From Caballeronia sp. NK8 (GTDB taxonomy: Bacteria; Pseudomonadota; Gammaproteobacteria; Burkholderiales; Burkholderiaceae): 64,000 bases of DNA. The position numbers were made by a program, and so were the translations under genes. The notes below the pieces were generated by a model, which was given only the letters and a program-made list of their open reading frames with translations, did no database searches and was not told the origin of the DNA. Positions 40,681 to 50,663 of the stretch are shown piece after piece. Location: positions 1,116,001 through 1,180,000 of the forward strand of contig NZ_AP024322.1 of assembly GCF_018408855.1 (NCBI RefSeq). Reading direction: 5' to 3'. Within the stretch, counting starts at the first letter, position 1, and the number at the start of each line of letters is the position of its first letter.

Positions 40681-42588
40681 ATGGTTTCGGTACGTTTGCC
40701 TGATGGGTCGGTCCGACAATACGACCACCCGGTGACGGTCGCGGAAGTCGCGGCATCGATCGGCGCGGGCCTCGCCAAGGCGGCGCTCGCCGGCAAGCTC
40801 AATGGCGAACTCGTCGACACCTCGTTTCTGATCGACAAGGATTCCTCGCTTGCCATCGTCACCGACAAAGACCCGGAAGGTGTCGATGTCGTGCGTCACT
40901 CGACCGCGCACCTGCTGGCGTATGCGGTGAAGGACCTGTTCCCCGAGGCGCAGGTGACCATCGGGCCGGTCATCGACAACGGGTTCTATTACGACTTCTC
41001 GTACAGCCGCCCCTTTACGCCCGAAGATCTCGAGAAGATCGAAAAGCGCATGCAGGAGCTCGCGAAGAAAGACGAGCCGGTGTCGCGCCGCGTCGTGTCG
41101 CGCAATGAGGCGGTCGAGTACTTCAAGAGCATCGGCGAGCAGTACAAGGCGCAGATCATCGAGTCGATCCCGGAAAGCGATGAGATCAGGCTTTATGGCC
41201 ACGGCAATTTCATCGATTTGTGCCGCGGCCCGCACGTGCCGTCCACCGGCAAGCTGAAGGTCTTCAAGCTGATGAAGGTCGCGGGCGCCTATTGGCGCGG
41301 CGACTCGAAGAACGAGCAATTGCAGCGTATTTACGGCACCGCCTGGACCAAGAAGGAAGATCAGGATGCGTATCTGCACATGCTCGAAGAAGCCGAAAAG
41401 CGCGATCACCGCAAGCTCGGCAAGCAGCTCGACCTGTTCCACCTGCAGGACGAAGCGCCGGGCATGGTGTTCTGGCATCCGAAGGGCTGGTCGCTGTGGC
41501 AACAGGTCGAGCAGTACATGCGCCGTCGCGTGAACGACGCCGGCTATCTCGAGATCAAGACCCCGATGGTGATGGACCGCTCGCTCTGGGAAGCGTCGGG
41601 CCACTGGCAGAACTATCGTGAAAACATGTTCACGACCGAGTCGGAAAAGCGCGACTACGCCATCAAGCCGATGAACTGCCCGGGTCACGTTCAGGTGTTC
41701 AACCACGGCCTGCGTTCGTACCGCGATCTGCCGCTGCGTTACGCGGAATTCGGTTCGTGCCACCGCAACGAGCCGTCGGGCGCGCTGCACGGCCTGATGC
41801 GCGTGCGCGGCTTCGTCCAGGACGACGCGCATATTTTCTGCACCGAGGATCAGTTCATCGCGGAATCGATCGCCTTCAATACCCTCGCGATGAGCGTGTA
41901 CAAAGATTTCGGGTTCGATCACATCGATATCAAGCTGTCGCTGCGCCCGGAACAGCGCGCCGGCACCGATGAAACCTGGGATCGCGCCGAAGAGGGCCTG
42001 CGCGAAGCGCTGACCGCGTGCGGTCTGCAGTGGGAAGAGCTCGCCGGCGAAGGCGCGTTCTACGGTCCGAAGATCGAGTACCACATCAAGGATGCGCTCG
42101 GCCGTTCGTGGCAATGCGGCACGCTGCAGCTCGACATGGTGCTGCCGGAGCGGCTCGGCGCGGAGTATGTCGGGGAAGACAACAGCCGCCGCCGTCCGGT
42201 GATGCTTCACCGCGCAATCGTCGGCTCGATGGAGCGTTTTCTCGGCATTCTGATCGAGCACCATGCCGGTGCAATGCCGCCGTGGCTCGCGCCGACCCAG
42301 GCCGTTGTGCTGAATATTGCTGAAAGTCAGGCGGAATATGCCGGAAATCTGACCCAATCGTTGCAAAAACAAGGGCTTAGAGTGGAGTCCGATTTGCGCA
42401 ACGAGAAGATTAGCTATAAAATACGCGAGCACACGCTGCAAAAGGTTCCGTATTTGCTGGTCGTCGGGGACAAGGAGCGTGATGCGCAAACCGTGGCCGT
42501 GCGTGCTCGTGGCGGTGTCGATCTGGGCGTGATGCCGGTCGACGCATTCCTCGAACGTCTGCAGCAGGAAGTGCGGGCGTTCAAGTAA
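40681..42588 (+). CDS. thrS: Threonyl-tRNA synthetase
   Basis: ThrRS charges tRNA-Thr. The 635-residue protein has a TGS domain (residues 1-61), an editing domain with [15 protein letters not shown] (HxxxH zinc/editing motif) near 75, and a class II catalytic core with the zinc-binding residues in [21 protein letters not shown] and [17 protein letters not shown], then an anticodon domain from about 530. ATG at 40681 follows GGAG six bases upstream. It leads the thrS-infC-rpmI-rplT-pheST-ihfA block. Confidence 0.97.
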   Translation: MVSVRLPDGSVRQYDHPVTVAEVAASIGAGLAKAALAGKLNGELVDTSFLIDKDSSLAIVTDKDPEGVDVVRHSTAHLLAYAVKDLFPEAQVTIGPVIDNGFYYDFSYSRPFTPEDLEKIEKRMQELAKKDEPVSRRVVSRNEAVEYFKSIGEQYKAQIIESIPESDEIRLYGHGNFIDLCRGPHVPSTGKLKVFKLMKVAGAYWRGDSKNEQLQRIYGTAWTKKEDQDAYLHMLEEAEKRDHRKLGKQLDLFHLQDEAPGMVFWHPKGWSLWQQVEQYMRRRVNDAGYLEIKTPMVMDRSLWEASGHWQNYRENMFTTESEKRDYAIKPMNCPGHVQVFNHGLRSYRDLPLRYAEFGSCHRNEPSGALHGLMRVRGFVQDDAHIFCTEDQFIAESIAFNTLAMSVYKDFGFDHIDIKLSLRPEQRAGTDETWDRAEEGLREALTACGLQWEELAGEGAFYGPKIEYHIKDALGRSWQCGTLQLDMVLPERLGAEYVGEDNSRRRPVMLHRAIVGSMERFLGILIEHHAGAMPPWLAPTQAVVLNIAESQAEYAGNLTQSLQKQGLRVESDLRNEKISYKIREHTLQKVPYLLVVGDKERDAQTVAVRARGGVDLGVMPVDAFLERLQQEVRAFK

Positions 42589-42635
42589 GTCACTCGCAGC
42601 GCGGCTTGTTTTTTCATTTTTAGAGGAAACGTAAC

Positions 42636-43163
42636 ATCGCTACTGATAAGTCGTCACATCGCATCAACGGTGAAATTACCGCGCCGGAAGTGCGTTTGGT
42701 CGGAGTGGACAACGAGCCGCTCGGAATCGTGAAGCTGGCCGAAGCGTTCCGTCAATCGGAACAGCTCGACGTGGATCTCGTCGAAATCGCGCCGCAGGCG
42801 TCGCCGCCTGTCTGCCGTTTGATGGATTACGGCAAGTTCAAGTATTCGGAAGCGAAGAAGCAGCACGAAGCGAAGTTGAAGCAGAAGATCGTGCAGGTGA
42901 AGGAAGTCAAATTCCGCCCCGGCACGGATGACGGTGATTACAACGTCAAGCTGCGCAACCTCACGCGCTTCCTCGAAGACGGCGACAAGACGAAAATCAC
43001 GTTGCGTTTCCGCGGCCGTGAAATGGCGCACCAGGAAATCGGCATGCGTATGCTCGAACGTCTGAAGACGGATCTGGATGAATTCGGCCAGGTCGAGCAG
43101 ATGCCGAAGATGGAAGGGCGTCAGATGATCATGGTGCTTGCCCCGAAGAAAAAGGGTAAGTAA
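42636..43163 (+). CDS. infC: Translation initiation factor IF-3 with an apparent AUC start codon
   Basis: The 175-residue product has the full IF-3 sequence: [25 protein letters not shown] at the start (shortened here), then [20 protein letters not shown] near residue 60 and [18 protein letters not shown] near 90. The conserved N-terminus is only included if translation starts at the ATC at 42636; AGAGGA (42622-42627) sits eight bases upstream, and the frame is closed by TAG at 42621. No ATG, GTG or TTG gives the complete N-domain. IF-3 itself discriminates against such starts, so this non-AUG start should allow autoregulation, as for AUU in Escherichia coli. Confidence 0.9.
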   Translation: MATDKSSHRINGEITAPEVRLVGVDNEPLGIVKLAEAFRQSEQLDVDLVEIAPQASPPVCRLMDYGKFKYSEAKKQHEAKLKQKIVQVKEVKFRPGTDDGDYNVKLRNLTRFLEDGDKTKITLRFRGREMAHQEIGMRMLERLKTDLDEFGQVEQMPKMEGRQMIMVLAPKKKGK

Positions 43164-43396
43164 GCACAGGTAGCAAGACAGTGGATCGCGCGCCGTCGCA
43201 AGGCGGCTGGCGCGGCATTGTCGGAAGTTTCAGGGCGTGGCCGCTTCGGCGGCGGCGCTCATGAAAGGCGGCGGTTCTTCACCGAACCGTTCGCGCATAA
43301 GTGGAGCGTGGGTTTCGAAGGGCGGGAAGGGGTTCGTTGGCAGCATCGGCGGATCAGCCGCACACCCATGACCATCTAATAAACTGGAGTTGTTTC

Positions 43397-43594
43397 ATGC
43401 CGAAGATGAAGACCAAGAAGAGTGCTGCAAAGCGCTTCGTGGTGCGTCCGGGCGGTACCGTCAAGCGCGGTCAAGCGTTCAAGCGCCACATTCTTACCAA
43501 GAAAACCACCAAGAACAAACGCCATCTGCGTGGCATCACCGGAGTTCATGAGTCTGATATGAACTCCGTCCGCGCAATGCTGCCGTTCGCGTAA
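43397..43594 (+). CDS. rpmI: 50S ribosomal protein L35
   Basis: The 65-residue basic protein begins [14 protein letters not shown] and has the family [18 protein letters not shown] segment. It is a late-assembly component of the large subunit. The 233-base gap after infC contains GC-rich hairpins (for example CCGC-TTCG-GCGG near 43241) and no gene; in E. coli the corresponding region takes part in L20 autoregulation, which may hold here too. rplT follows after 28 bases. Confidence 0.96.
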   Translation: MPKMKTKKSAAKRFVVRPGGTVKRGQAFKRHILTKKTTKNKRHLRGITGVHESDMNSVRAMLPFA

Positions 43595-43622
43595 TCTCAA
43601 CTTACACTCATAGGAGAGCAAC

Positions 43623-43982
43623 ATGCCTCGAGTAAAACGTGGGGTTACCGCACGGGCCCGTCACAAGAAGATCATCCGTCTGGCCAAGGGTTACCGCGGC
43701 CGTCGCAATAACGTCTATCGCATCGCCAAGCAGGCGGTCATGCGCGCAGGGCAGTACGCCTACCGCGATCGCCGCAACAAGAAGCGTGTGTTCCGCGCAT
43801 TGTGGATCACGCGTATCAACGCGGCGGTGCGTCAGCACGACATGACCTACAGCGTGTTCATCAACGGCCTGAAGAAGGCTTCGATCGAACTCGACCGCAA
43901 GGTTCTGGCTGACATGGCTGTGTTCGACAAGGCTGCTTTTGCTGCGATCGTGAAGCAGGTGAAAGCCGCCGTTGCAGCCTAA
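43623..43982 (+). CDS. rplT: 50S ribosomal protein L20
   Basis: The 119-residue protein begins [17 protein letters not shown] and has the L20 segments [19 protein letters not shown] and [16 protein letters not shown]20 binds 23S rRNA early in assembly and represses its own operon in E. coli. ATG at 43623 follows AGGAG. A terminator-like hairpin 70 bases downstream separates it partly from pheS. Confidence 0.97.
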   Translation: MPRVKRGVTARARHKKIIRLAKGYRGRRNNVYRIAKQAVMRAGQYAYRDRRNKKRVFRALWITRINAAVRQHDMTYSVFINGLKKASIELDRKVLADMAVFDKAAFAAIVKQVKAAVAA

Positions 43983-44051
43983 TTGCGAAATTAGTACTGC
44001 GTGGTTCGCCTCTTCGTCGCCGGGTTGTTGACGGCGGCGCAAAGGCAGAAA

Positions 44052-44079
44052 ACGGGGCTCTCACCGAGCCCCGTTTTTG
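44052..44079 (+). terminator. Terminator or attenuator between rplT and pheS
   Basis: ACGGGGCTC (44052-44060) pairs with GAGCCCCGT (44066-44074) around TCACC, followed by five T residues. It lies between rplT and pheS within what is normally one gene cluster, so it either ends the ribosomal-protein transcript or works as an attenuator. No Phe-rich leader peptide is visible before it. Confidence 0.85.
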
Positions 44080-44174
44080 TTGGTCGGACGGTTTTGCACA
44101 TCACATGCGCATCACGGGCGTGGATGAGCAAAACCGAACCTCAGTTTGAATTTCGACGTTAAAAGATGGGATCA

Positions 44175-45188
44175 ATGGATCTGGACCAGATTGTCGCCGA
44201 CGCGAAAAGCGCCTTTGAACACGCCACCGATACCACCACGCTCGAAAACGAGAAGGCCCGGTTTCTCGGCAAGTCCGGCGCGCTGACCGAATTGCTGAAG
44301 GGGCTGGGCAAGCTCGATCCGGAAGCGAAGAAGACCGCGGGCGCGCGCATCAATCAGGCGAAGCAGCAGGTCGAAGCCGCGCTGAACACGCGCCGTCAGG
44401 CGCTCGCCGACGCGCTGCTGAACCAGCGTCTCGCGGCGGAAGCCATCGACGTCACGCTGCCGGGACGCGGCGCGGGCGCGGGTACGCTGCATCCGGTGAT
44501 GCGAACGTGGGAGCGCGTCGAGCAGGTGTTCCGCACCATCGGCTTCGACGTGGCCGACGGCCCCGAGATCGAAACCGACTGGTACAACTTCACCGCGCTG
44601 AACAGCCCGGAGAACCATCCGGCGCGCTCGATGCAGGACACGTTCTACGTCGACAGCAACGACGCCGACGGCCGTCCGCTCCTGCTTCGCACGCACACGA
44701 GCCCGATGCAGGTGCGCTACGCGCGCATGAACAAGCCGCCGATCAAGGTGATCGTGCCGGGCCGCACGTACCGCGTCGACAGCGACGCCACGCACTCGCC
44801 GATGTTCAACCAGGTCGAAGGCCTGTGGATCGAAGAGAACATCAGCTTCGCCGATCTGAAGGGCGTGTACACCGATTTCCTCAAGAAGTTTTTCGAGCGC
44901 GACGACATTCTCGTGCGCTTCCGTCCGTCGTATTTCCCGTTCACGGAGCCGTCCGCCGAGATCGACATGATGTTCGAGCATGGCAAGAACGCGGGCAAAT
45001 GGCTGGAAATCTCCGGCTCGGGTCAGGTGCATCCGACCGTCATCCGCAACATGGGTCTCGACCCGGAGCGCTACATCGGCTTCGCGTTCGGCAGCGGGCT
45101 CGAGCGTCTGACAATGCTGCGCTATGGCGTGCAGGACCTGCGTCTGTTCTTCGAGAACGATCTGCGTTTCCTGCGCCAGTTCGCATAA
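44175..45188 (+). CDS. pheS: Phenylalanyl-tRNA synthetase alpha subunit
   Basis: The 337-residue catalytic subunit has a coiled-coil N-terminus and class II motifs: [16 protein letters not shown] near residue 120, TSPMQVRYA and [18 protein letters not shown] near 205, and [17 protein letters not shown] near 310. I chose the ATG at 44175 over the one at 44166 because [10 protein letters not shown] is the conserved start and GGGA lies just before it. The upstream hairpin may control it. It forms a heterotetramer with PheT. Confidence 0.96.
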   Translation: MDLDQIVADAKSAFEHATDTTTLENEKARFLGKSGALTELLKGLGKLDPEAKKTAGARINQAKQQVEAALNTRRQALADALLNQRLAAEAIDVTLPGRGAGAGTLHPVMRTWERVEQVFRTIGFDVADGPEIETDWYNFTALNSPENHPARSMQDTFYVDSNDADGRPLLLRTHTSPMQVRYARMNKPPIKVIVPGRTYRVDSDATHSPMFNQVEGLWIEENISFADLKGVYTDFLKKFFERDDILVRFRPSYFPFTEPSAEIDMMFEHGKNAGKWLEISGSGQVHPTVIRNMGLDPERYIGFAFGSGLERLTMLRYGVQDLRLFFENDLRFLRQFA

Positions 45189-45274
45189 CGCGACCGCATC
45201 GCCCGCGACGTCCGGCGCCCACGTGAGTTGAGCTGCCGGACGAGAGACTCCAAACATTTCGAACGTAGACACAC

Positions 45275-47707
45275 ATGCAATTCCCAGAATCCTGGCTCCG
45301 CAGTTTCGTCGATCCCAAGCTCTCCACGGACGAACTCGCGCACGCGCTGACGATGGCCGGTCTCGAAGTCGAAGACCTGCGTCCGGTCGCGCCGCCGACC
45401 ACGAAGATCGTCGTCGGGCAGGTGCTCGAAGTGGCGAAGCATCCGAACGCCGACAAGCTCAATGTCTGTCAGGTCGATGCCGGCACGGGCACGCAACTGA
45501 ACATCGTGTGCGGCGCGCCGAATGTGTCGCCGGGCATCAAGGTGCCGGTCGCGCTGATCGGCGCGGTCTTGCCGCCGGCCGAAGCAGGCGGCGAGCCGTT
45601 CGCGATCAAGCCCACGAAGCTGCGCGGCGTCGATAGCGAAGGCATGCTGTGCTCGGCGCGCGAACTGAAGCTGTCGGAAGACCACAGCGGTCTGCTGATT
45701 CTGCCGGCCGATGCGAAGGTCGGGCAGGATATCCGCGAGACGCTCAATCTCGACGACACCGTGTTCGAGATCAAGCTCACGCCGAACAAGGCGGACTGCC
45801 TGTCGGTGTTCGGCGTCGCGCGCGAGACCGCCGCGATCACCGGCGCGCCGCTCAAGGCGCTCGATATCGCCGCAGTCGAAACGAAGCTCGACGAAAAGCT
45901 GCCCGTGAAGATCATGGCGCCCGATCTGTGCGGCCGCTTTTCCGGCCGTGTAATCCGCGGCGTGAACGCGCATGCGAAGTCGCCGCAATGGATGGTCGAG
46001 CGTCTCGAACGCGCGGGCCAGCGCAGCATTTCCGCGCTCGTCGACATCTCGAATTACGTGATGCTCGAACTCGGCCGCCCGTCGCACGTGTTCGATCTCG
46101 ACAAGATCCACGGCGCGATGGAAGTGCGCTGGGGCAAGAAGGGCGAGTCGCTCAAGCTGCTGAACGGCAACACCATCGAGGTTGATGAAACCGTCGGCGT
46201 GATCGCGGACGATCACCATCTCGAAAGTCTCGCGGGCATCATGGGCGGCGACAGCACCGCCGTGACGCTCGACACGACCAACATCTATCTCGAAGCCGCG
46301 TTCTGGTGGCCGGATTCGATTCGCGGCCGCGCGCGCAAGTACAACTTTTCGACCGATGCGGCGCATCGCTTCGAGCGCGGCGTCGATTACTCGACGACCG
46401 TCGAGCACATCGAGCGCATCTCGCGCCTGATCCTCGATATCTGCGGCGGCGAGGCCGGCCCGGTCGACGATCAGATCGTCAACGTGCCCGAGCGCAATCC
46501 GGTGTCGATGCGCGTGTCGCGCGCGCATCGCATCATCGGCATCGAGATCGGCGCGGAAGAGATCGCGCAGATTTTCACGCGCCTGAACCTCGCGTTCGAG
46601 CGCGACGGCGACACCTTCAAGGTTACGCCGCCGCCGTATCGCTTCGACATCGAGATCGAGGAAGACCTGATCGAGGAAGTCGCGCGCATCTACGGCTTCG
46701 AGAAGATTCCGGCGCGTCCGCCGGTCGCGCGCAGCGAGATGCGGATCACGGACGAGACGAAGCGCTCGATCCACACGCTGCGCCATGAAGTGGCCGCGCG
46801 CGATTACTCGGAGACGGTGAACTTCAGTTTCGTCGACGCCGAGTGGGAGAGCGACTTCGCCGGCAACGACAACCCGATCAAGCTGCTGAACCCGATCGCG
46901 AGCCAGCTCTCGGTGATGCGTACGACGACCTTCGGCAGCCTGATCGAAGTGCTGCGCCATAACCTGAACCGCCGCGCGGAGCGCATTCGCGTGTTCGAGG
47001 CGGGTCGAGTGTTCCATCGCGATGCAGCGGTGAAGGCGGGCGAACTGGCGGTCGAAGGCTTCGCACAGCCGAAGATGATCGGCGGCCTCGCGTATGGTCC
47101 GGTGATCGAGGAGCAGTGGGGCGCGGCCTCGCGCAACGTCGACTTCTTCGATGTGAAGGGCGATGTCGAAGCGCTCTTCGCGCCCGTCGTGCCGCGCTTC
47201 GTGAAGGCCGAGCATCCGGCGCTCCATCCGGGACGCAGCGCGCGCATCGAAGTGGCGGGGCGCGCGGTCGGCTGGATCGGCGAACTGCATCCGCGCTGGC
47301 TGCAAAAGTACGATCTGCCGAACGCGCCGATCCTGTTCGAAATCGAGGCCGACGCGCTGATGGATCGCGCGCTGCCGACGCCGTCCGAAGTGTCGAAATT
47401 TCCGCCCGTACGGCGCGATATCGCGATTGTCGTGGATCAACACGTGCCGGTTCAGGCGCTTCTCGACGAGCTCGAAAACGCCCGCTCGGAGACCGCTTGC
47501 AGGCACGTCACGAGGGTTGCGCTTTTCGATGAATTTCGTCCAAAATCAAATACTTCCGGCGGCTTGGGAGCACATGAGAAAAGTCTTGCCTTCCGTGTAA
47601 CGTTGCAAGATACTGGCGGCACGCTTCAGGACGAAACGGTCGATACGGCCATCAAAACACTGGTGGATCGCCTGGCTCGAGTACACGGCGCGCGGTTGCG
47701 CGGATAG
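45275..47707 (+). CDS. pheT: Phenylalanyl-tRNA synthetase beta subunit
   Basis: The 810-residue subunit has the N-terminal tRNA-binding (EMAP-like) domain (about 40-150), B3/B4 editing domain (about 215-380), B5 domain (about 405-475), a class II-like core and the C-terminal anticodon-binding domain (about 715-810, with [13 protein letters not shown]). Length matches the family. It begins 86 bases after pheS. The last domain recognises tRNA-Phe. Confidence 0.96.
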   Translation: MQFPESWLRSFVDPKLSTDELAHALTMAGLEVEDLRPVAPPTTKIVVGQVLEVAKHPNADKLNVCQVDAGTGTQLNIVCGAPNVSPGIKVPVALIGAVLPPAEAGGEPFAIKPTKLRGVDSEGMLCSARELKLSEDHSGLLILPADAKVGQDIRETLNLDDTVFEIKLTPNKADCLSVFGVARETAAITGAPLKALDIAAVETKLDEKLPVKIMAPDLCGRFSGRVIRGVNAHAKSPQWMVERLERAGQRSISALVDISNYVMLELGRPSHVFDLDKIHGAMEVRWGKKGESLKLLNGNTIEVDETVGVIADDHHLESLAGIMGGDSTAVTLDTTNIYLEAAFWWPDSIRGRARKYNFSTDAAHRFERGVDYSTTVEHIERISRLILDICGGEAGPVDDQIVNVPERNPVSMRVSRAHRIIGIEIGAEEIAQIFTRLNLAFERDGDTFKVTPPPYRFDIEIEEDLIEEVARIYGFEKIPARPPVARSEMRITDETKRSIHTLRHEVAARDYSETVNFSFVDAEWESDFAGNDNPIKLLNPIASQLSVMRTTTFGSLIEVLRHNLNRRAERIRVFEAGRVFHRDAAVKAGELAVEGFAQPKMIGGLAYGPVIEEQWGAASRNVDFFDVKGDVEALFAPVVPRFVKAEHPALHPGRSARIEVAGRAVGWIGELHPRWLQKYDLPNAPILFEIEADALMDRALPTPSEVSKFPPVRRDIAIVVDQHVPVQALLDELENARSETACRHVTRVALFDEFRPKSNTSGGLGAHEKSLAFRVTLQDTGGTLQDETVDTAIKTLVDRLARVHGARLRG

Positions 47708-47770
47708 CCTGCAGATGGCCCGTCCGTTTCAGCCGCCAGGTCTCAACATGGCAAGCGCCGTTTTACCGAT

Positions 47771-48175
47771 ATGAACCAAATGAACTCGAGTGATTTCGAA
47801 GCCCTTCTTTCGGCGCAGCGTAGCGCCATGACCCGAGATACCCAGACCTCGAGCGCGAACGGCGACACGCCGACGCTCACCAAAGCCGAACTCGCGGAGA
47901 TGCTGTTCGACCACGTCGGTCTGAACAAGCGCGAAGCCAAGGACATGGTCGAAGCTTTCTTCGAAGTCATCCGCGATGCGCTGGAGAGCGGAGAGAGCGT
48001 CAAGCTGTCCGGCTTCGGCAATTTCCAGTTGCGCGACAAGCCTCAACGCCCGGGCCGCAATCCGAAGACGGGCGAGGCCATTCCTATCGCCGCGCGGCGG
48101 GTCGTCACGTTTCATGCAAGTCAGAAGCTGAAGGCGCTGGTCGAAACGGGAGCGGAGTCCGATCTCACTCGCTGA
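47771..48175 (+). CDS. ihfA: Integration host factor alpha subunit with N-terminal extension
   Basis: IHF bends DNA at specific sites as an alpha/beta heterodimer. The 134-residue protein contains the core from about residue 35 ([26 protein letters not shown]) with the DNA-minor-groove arm [19 protein letters not shown], whose Pro intercalates. About 34 residues precede it, rich in Ser, Thr and Gln, absent from the E. coli protein (99 residues). ATG choices at 47771, 47780 and 47828 all exist; even the last keeps part of the extension. It follows pheT as in other proteobacteria. Confidence 0.94.
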   Translation: MNQMNSSDFEALLSAQRSAMTRDTQTSSANGDTPTLTKAELAEMLFDHVGLNKREAKDMVEAFFEVIRDALESGESVKLSGFGNFQLRDKPQRPGRNPKTGEAIPIAARRVVTFHASQKLKALVETGAESDLTR

Positions 48176-48262
48176 AGTCCCGGCGGCACGCTAAAGACCG
48201 GTGTGCCGCATCGCTTGCCACCGCGCTTCAATCGACATCACTTATAAGATGGTTGATCGACG

Positions 48263-48646
48263 ATGGAAAAAGTCGTCTTGCCTCCGATCCCCGCCAAGCG
48301 TTACTTCACGATCGGGGAAGTCAGTGAGTTGTGCGGCGTCAAGCCGCACGTGCTGCGCTATTGGGAACAGGAGTTCACGCAACTGAGGCCGGTCAAGCGG
48401 CGCGGCAATCGCCGCTATTATCAGCATCACGAAGTCTTGCTGATTCGCCGGATCCGCGAGTTGCTGTACGAGCAGGGCTTCACCATCAACGGGGCGCGCA
48501 ACCGGCTCGATTCACAGGGGCGCCCCATCAGCGATGAAGCCGAGATCGATGCCGAAGCGCAAGCGTCGGGCCAAGTCCAACCGGGCGTCGATGTCGATCA
48601 ACTGCGCAAGGATATTCTTCAGGTGATCGACCTCCTCGGTGGATGA
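48263..48646 (+). CDS. MerR-family transcriptional regulator
   Basis: The 127-residue regulator has a winged-helix MerR DNA-binding domain (RYFTIGEVSELCGVKPHVLRYWE, then RRGNRRYYQHHEVLLIRRIREL) and a short C-terminal part with no Cys pair, so it is not a metal sensor. Proteins of this type follow ihfA in many proteobacteria; their ligand and targets are unknown. ATG at 48263 is 87 bases after ihfA. A terminator follows it. Confidence 0.92.
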   Translation: MEKVVLPPIPAKRYFTIGEVSELCGVKPHVLRYWEQEFTQLRPVKRRGNRRYYQHHEVLLIRRIRELLYEQGFTINGARNRLDSQGRPISDEAEIDAEAQASGQVQPGVDVDQLRKDILQVIDLLGG

Positions 48647-48671
48647 GCGTCTCGTCGATCAGTACAAGCCA

Positions 48672-48698
48672 TGCCGCGATTCGTCGCGGCATTTTTTT
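48672..48698 (+). terminator. Rho-independent terminator after the MerR gene
   Basis: TGCCGCG-ATTCGT-CGCGGCA forms a seven-pair stem followed by seven T residues (48692-48698). It closes the thrS-to-merR block. Confidence 0.92.
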
Positions 48699-48815
48699 CG
48701 TCTGGACGACGCGCTGCACGCGCCGGGAGACGGCAGTAGCATAGTTCCTTGCTCTTTCCTAGTTGCCGCGCCGGGCGCGCCCGCCGCGGCCTTTCACGTC
48801 GATTCAGGAGGGCGT

Positions 48816-49415
48816 ATGCGAGTGCTGCTCATTGGCGCAACCGGCATGCTGGGCACGGAGATCAAACGGATTCTCGACCCCGAGCATGATGTCATCACCG
48901 CGAGCCGCAAAGGCTCCGACATCGCAGTCGATTTGTCGGACAAGGCGAGCATCGTCGCGATGTATGACAAGGTCGGGAAGGTCGGCGCGGTCGTGAGTGT
49001 CGGCGGTGCGGCGAAGTTCGCGCCGCTCGACTCGCTCGGCGACGATGACTATGCGTTCAGCATCACGAACAAGCTGATGGGGCAGGTGAATCTCGTGCGC
49101 TGCGCGATCGGTCATGTGAACGAAGGCGGGTCCGTCACGCTGACGAGCGGCACACTCGCGCAGCAACCGATGGTCGGCAGCGCGGCCGTGAGTATCGTCA
49201 ACGCGGGCGTGGAAGGTTTCGTGCGCGTGGCCGCGCTCGAACTGCAGGGCAAGATGCGTGTGAATGTCGTGAGTCCGGGCTGGGTCGCGGAGACGCTGGC
49301 TTCGATGGGCAAGGATGCATCGCAAGGCATCGAGGCTGCCGATGTGGCGAAGGTGTACAAGCGCGCCGTCGATGAAACGATGACGGGCCAGACGCTGCTT
49401 GCAGCTAAGGCTTGA
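48816..49415 (+). CDS. Short-chain dehydrogenase-like protein lacking the catalytic Tyr and Lys
   Basis: The 199-residue protein has an SDR Rossmann start (MRVLLIGATGMLGTEIKRIL) and the overall SDR pattern, including Ser111 in LTSGT and the PGWVAETL end. Where YxxxK should occur the sequence is V125-SIV-N129 (VSIVNAGVEGFVRVAALEL), so both catalytic residues are replaced. It may bind NAD(P) without classical catalysis or use other residues. ATG at 48816 follows AGGAGGG. Its 3' end overlaps the convergent gene by 11 bases. Confidence 0.85.
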   Translation: MRVLLIGATGMLGTEIKRILDPEHDVITASRKGSDIAVDLSDKASIVAMYDKVGKVGAVVSVGGAAKFAPLDSLGDDDYAFSITNKLMGQVNLVRCAIGHVNEGGSVTLTSGTLAQQPMVGSAAVSIVNAGVEGFVRVAALELQGKMRVNVVSPGWVAETLASMGKDASQGIEAADVAKVYKRAVDETMTGQTLLAAKA

Positions 49416-49752
49416 TCCCGACGCGGAAGCGCTTCTTTGGACCGGCCGCCTGCGACGCCGGCAGCTTCGCCTTGACCGACCAGTAGACGATGCTCGGCCC
49501 GACGCCCCACGGTGGATAGATGCGCCAGTCGCCGGCGCCGTGATGAAAGAAGTACAGCGCGAAGAAGCCGCCGGGTTTGGGCGCGCTCACGCATACGTAG
49601 CGGCTTCCGCCAGGATAGATACGCCCGAAACGGGTGACGCGCGCGCGGCTCGCCGGAACGAACCATCTCGAGACTTCCTTGCGCAAGGCAGAGGAAGTTC
49701 GGTCGGTTCGGGTGCGCCGCGCTTGCGCGGGCGCTGAGACAGACGAAGGCAT
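49405..49752 (-). CDS. Conserved hypothetical protein
   Basis: I do not recognise this 115-residue protein. It has a basic N-terminal half (QARRTRTDRTSSALRKEVSRWF) and an aromatic, glycine-rich C-terminal half with FFALYFFHHGAGDWRIYPPWG and SIVYWSVKAKLP. No signal peptide or full membrane segment is clear. ATG at 49752 follows AAGGAA. It overlaps the 3' end of the SDR gene by 11 bases. The unusual but non-repetitive composition argues for a real gene. Confidence 0.55.
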   Translation of the reverse strand: MPSSVSAPAQARRTRTDRTSSALRKEVSRWFVPASRARVTRFGRIYPGGSRYVCVSAPKPGGFFALYFFHHGAGDWRIYPPWGVGPSIVYWSVKAKLPASQAAGPKKRFRVGIKP

Positions 49753-49890
49753 TGGGCGCCGTTCCTTATGTGTCACGTTAAGATTAGAGCTTAACTGACT
49801 GACGCACAAGTGTTTTTTCGCGTTCTAACGTCTGAATAAAGGACTTCAACGAAAAAATCGCGCTTGATACTCTGGCCAGCGAAAAAGAAA

Positions 49891-49923
49891 AAAGGCTCTC
49901 CGGCTAAAAGCCGGAGAGCCTTT
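49891..49923 (-). terminator. Rho-independent terminator of the tRNA-Pro gene
   Basis: AAAGGCTCTCCGGC (49891-49904) and GCCGGAGAGCCTTT (49910-49923) form a long perfect stem. Read on the minus strand it follows the tRNA 3' end and is followed by a long T-rich stretch. Confidence 0.92.
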
Positions 49924-49929
49924 CAATTC

Positions 49930-50006
<77 letters not shown>

Positions 50007-50016
50007 AAAGAGCAAA

Positions 50017-50022
50017 AGTATA
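50017..50022 (-). promoter_or_regulatory. -10 box of the tRNA-Pro gene
   Basis: TATACT on the minus strand lies about ten bases before the tRNA start and matches the -10 consensus in five of six positions. A convincing -35 is not visible. Confidence 0.5.
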
Positions 50023-50108
50023 TCAGACCGAAACGAATAGTAGAACTGCTTCGAACAATTTTGCCGTTGTCCACGGCAAATTCACTCGCGATGGGCAAAG
50101 CCTATGCG

Positions 50109-50519
50109 TCAAAGCGTCAGCTCCGACTGCGAGTAAGGCGACGTCTGAATCTGCACCGAGCCTTCACGATCCGACTTGTTCACGCCACCCGCAAGCTCGC
50201 GCGCGAAACGCTGTCGTCTGCGGAACCGCAGCGCCAGCAGCAGCGATATCGCGCAGGGAATCAGATACGTCAAAATGCGCTCACTCCACGCAATCCGCGA
50301 TCCGAAGCTGTCGTACGTGGTGCGCGCATTGAAGCCCGCAGTCGCGAAGATCATCGTCAGCGTGAAGTCGAGCAGCATCGCCGAGAGACACAGGACCAGA
50401 AACAGCAGCGCGCCGTTCCACGTCAAGCTGCCTAGACTGGCGTTCATCGTGCGGCAAATGAACAGCGCCAGCCCCAGCAAAGTCAGATTGAATGCCAGGG
50501 GAAGCCAGGGAAAATCCAT
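50109..50519 (-). CDS. Small hypothetical integral membrane protein
   Basis: From the ATG at 50519 this is a 136-residue protein with three hydrophobic segments (LAFNLTLLGLALFI, NGALLFLVLCLSAMLLDFTL and ILTYLIPCAISLLLAL) followed by a basic and polar tail (RFRRRQRFARELAGG). I do not recognise the family. The frame extends to 50627 upstream but the added residues look non-coding. The neighbouring LysR gene lies 145 bases before it on the same strand. The membrane pattern supports a real gene. Confidence 0.55.
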   Translation of the reverse strand: MDFPWLPLAFNLTLLGLALFICRTMNASLGSLTWNGALLFLVLCLSAMLLDFTLTMIFATAGFNARTTYDSFGSRIAWSERILTYLIPCAISLLLALRFRRRQRFARELAGGVNKSDREGSVQIQTSPYSQSELTL

Positions 50520-50663
50520 ATCGCGCGAGCCTCGCGTGCGGGTAACGGGAACGATCCCGGTGGCGCGCGAGATGAAATTTTTTGTCGCGTCTCGAGCGCC
50601 CGATCCGGAAGCGGACGCGATGATCACACGCAGAACACGGCTCTAGAATAAGAGTAATCCTAA

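Noticed and set aside
44001..44165. A GTG-started 53-codon frame before pheS as a leader peptide
   Set aside because: It runs through the terminator hairpin and has no run of Phe codons, so it does not fit an attenuation leader.
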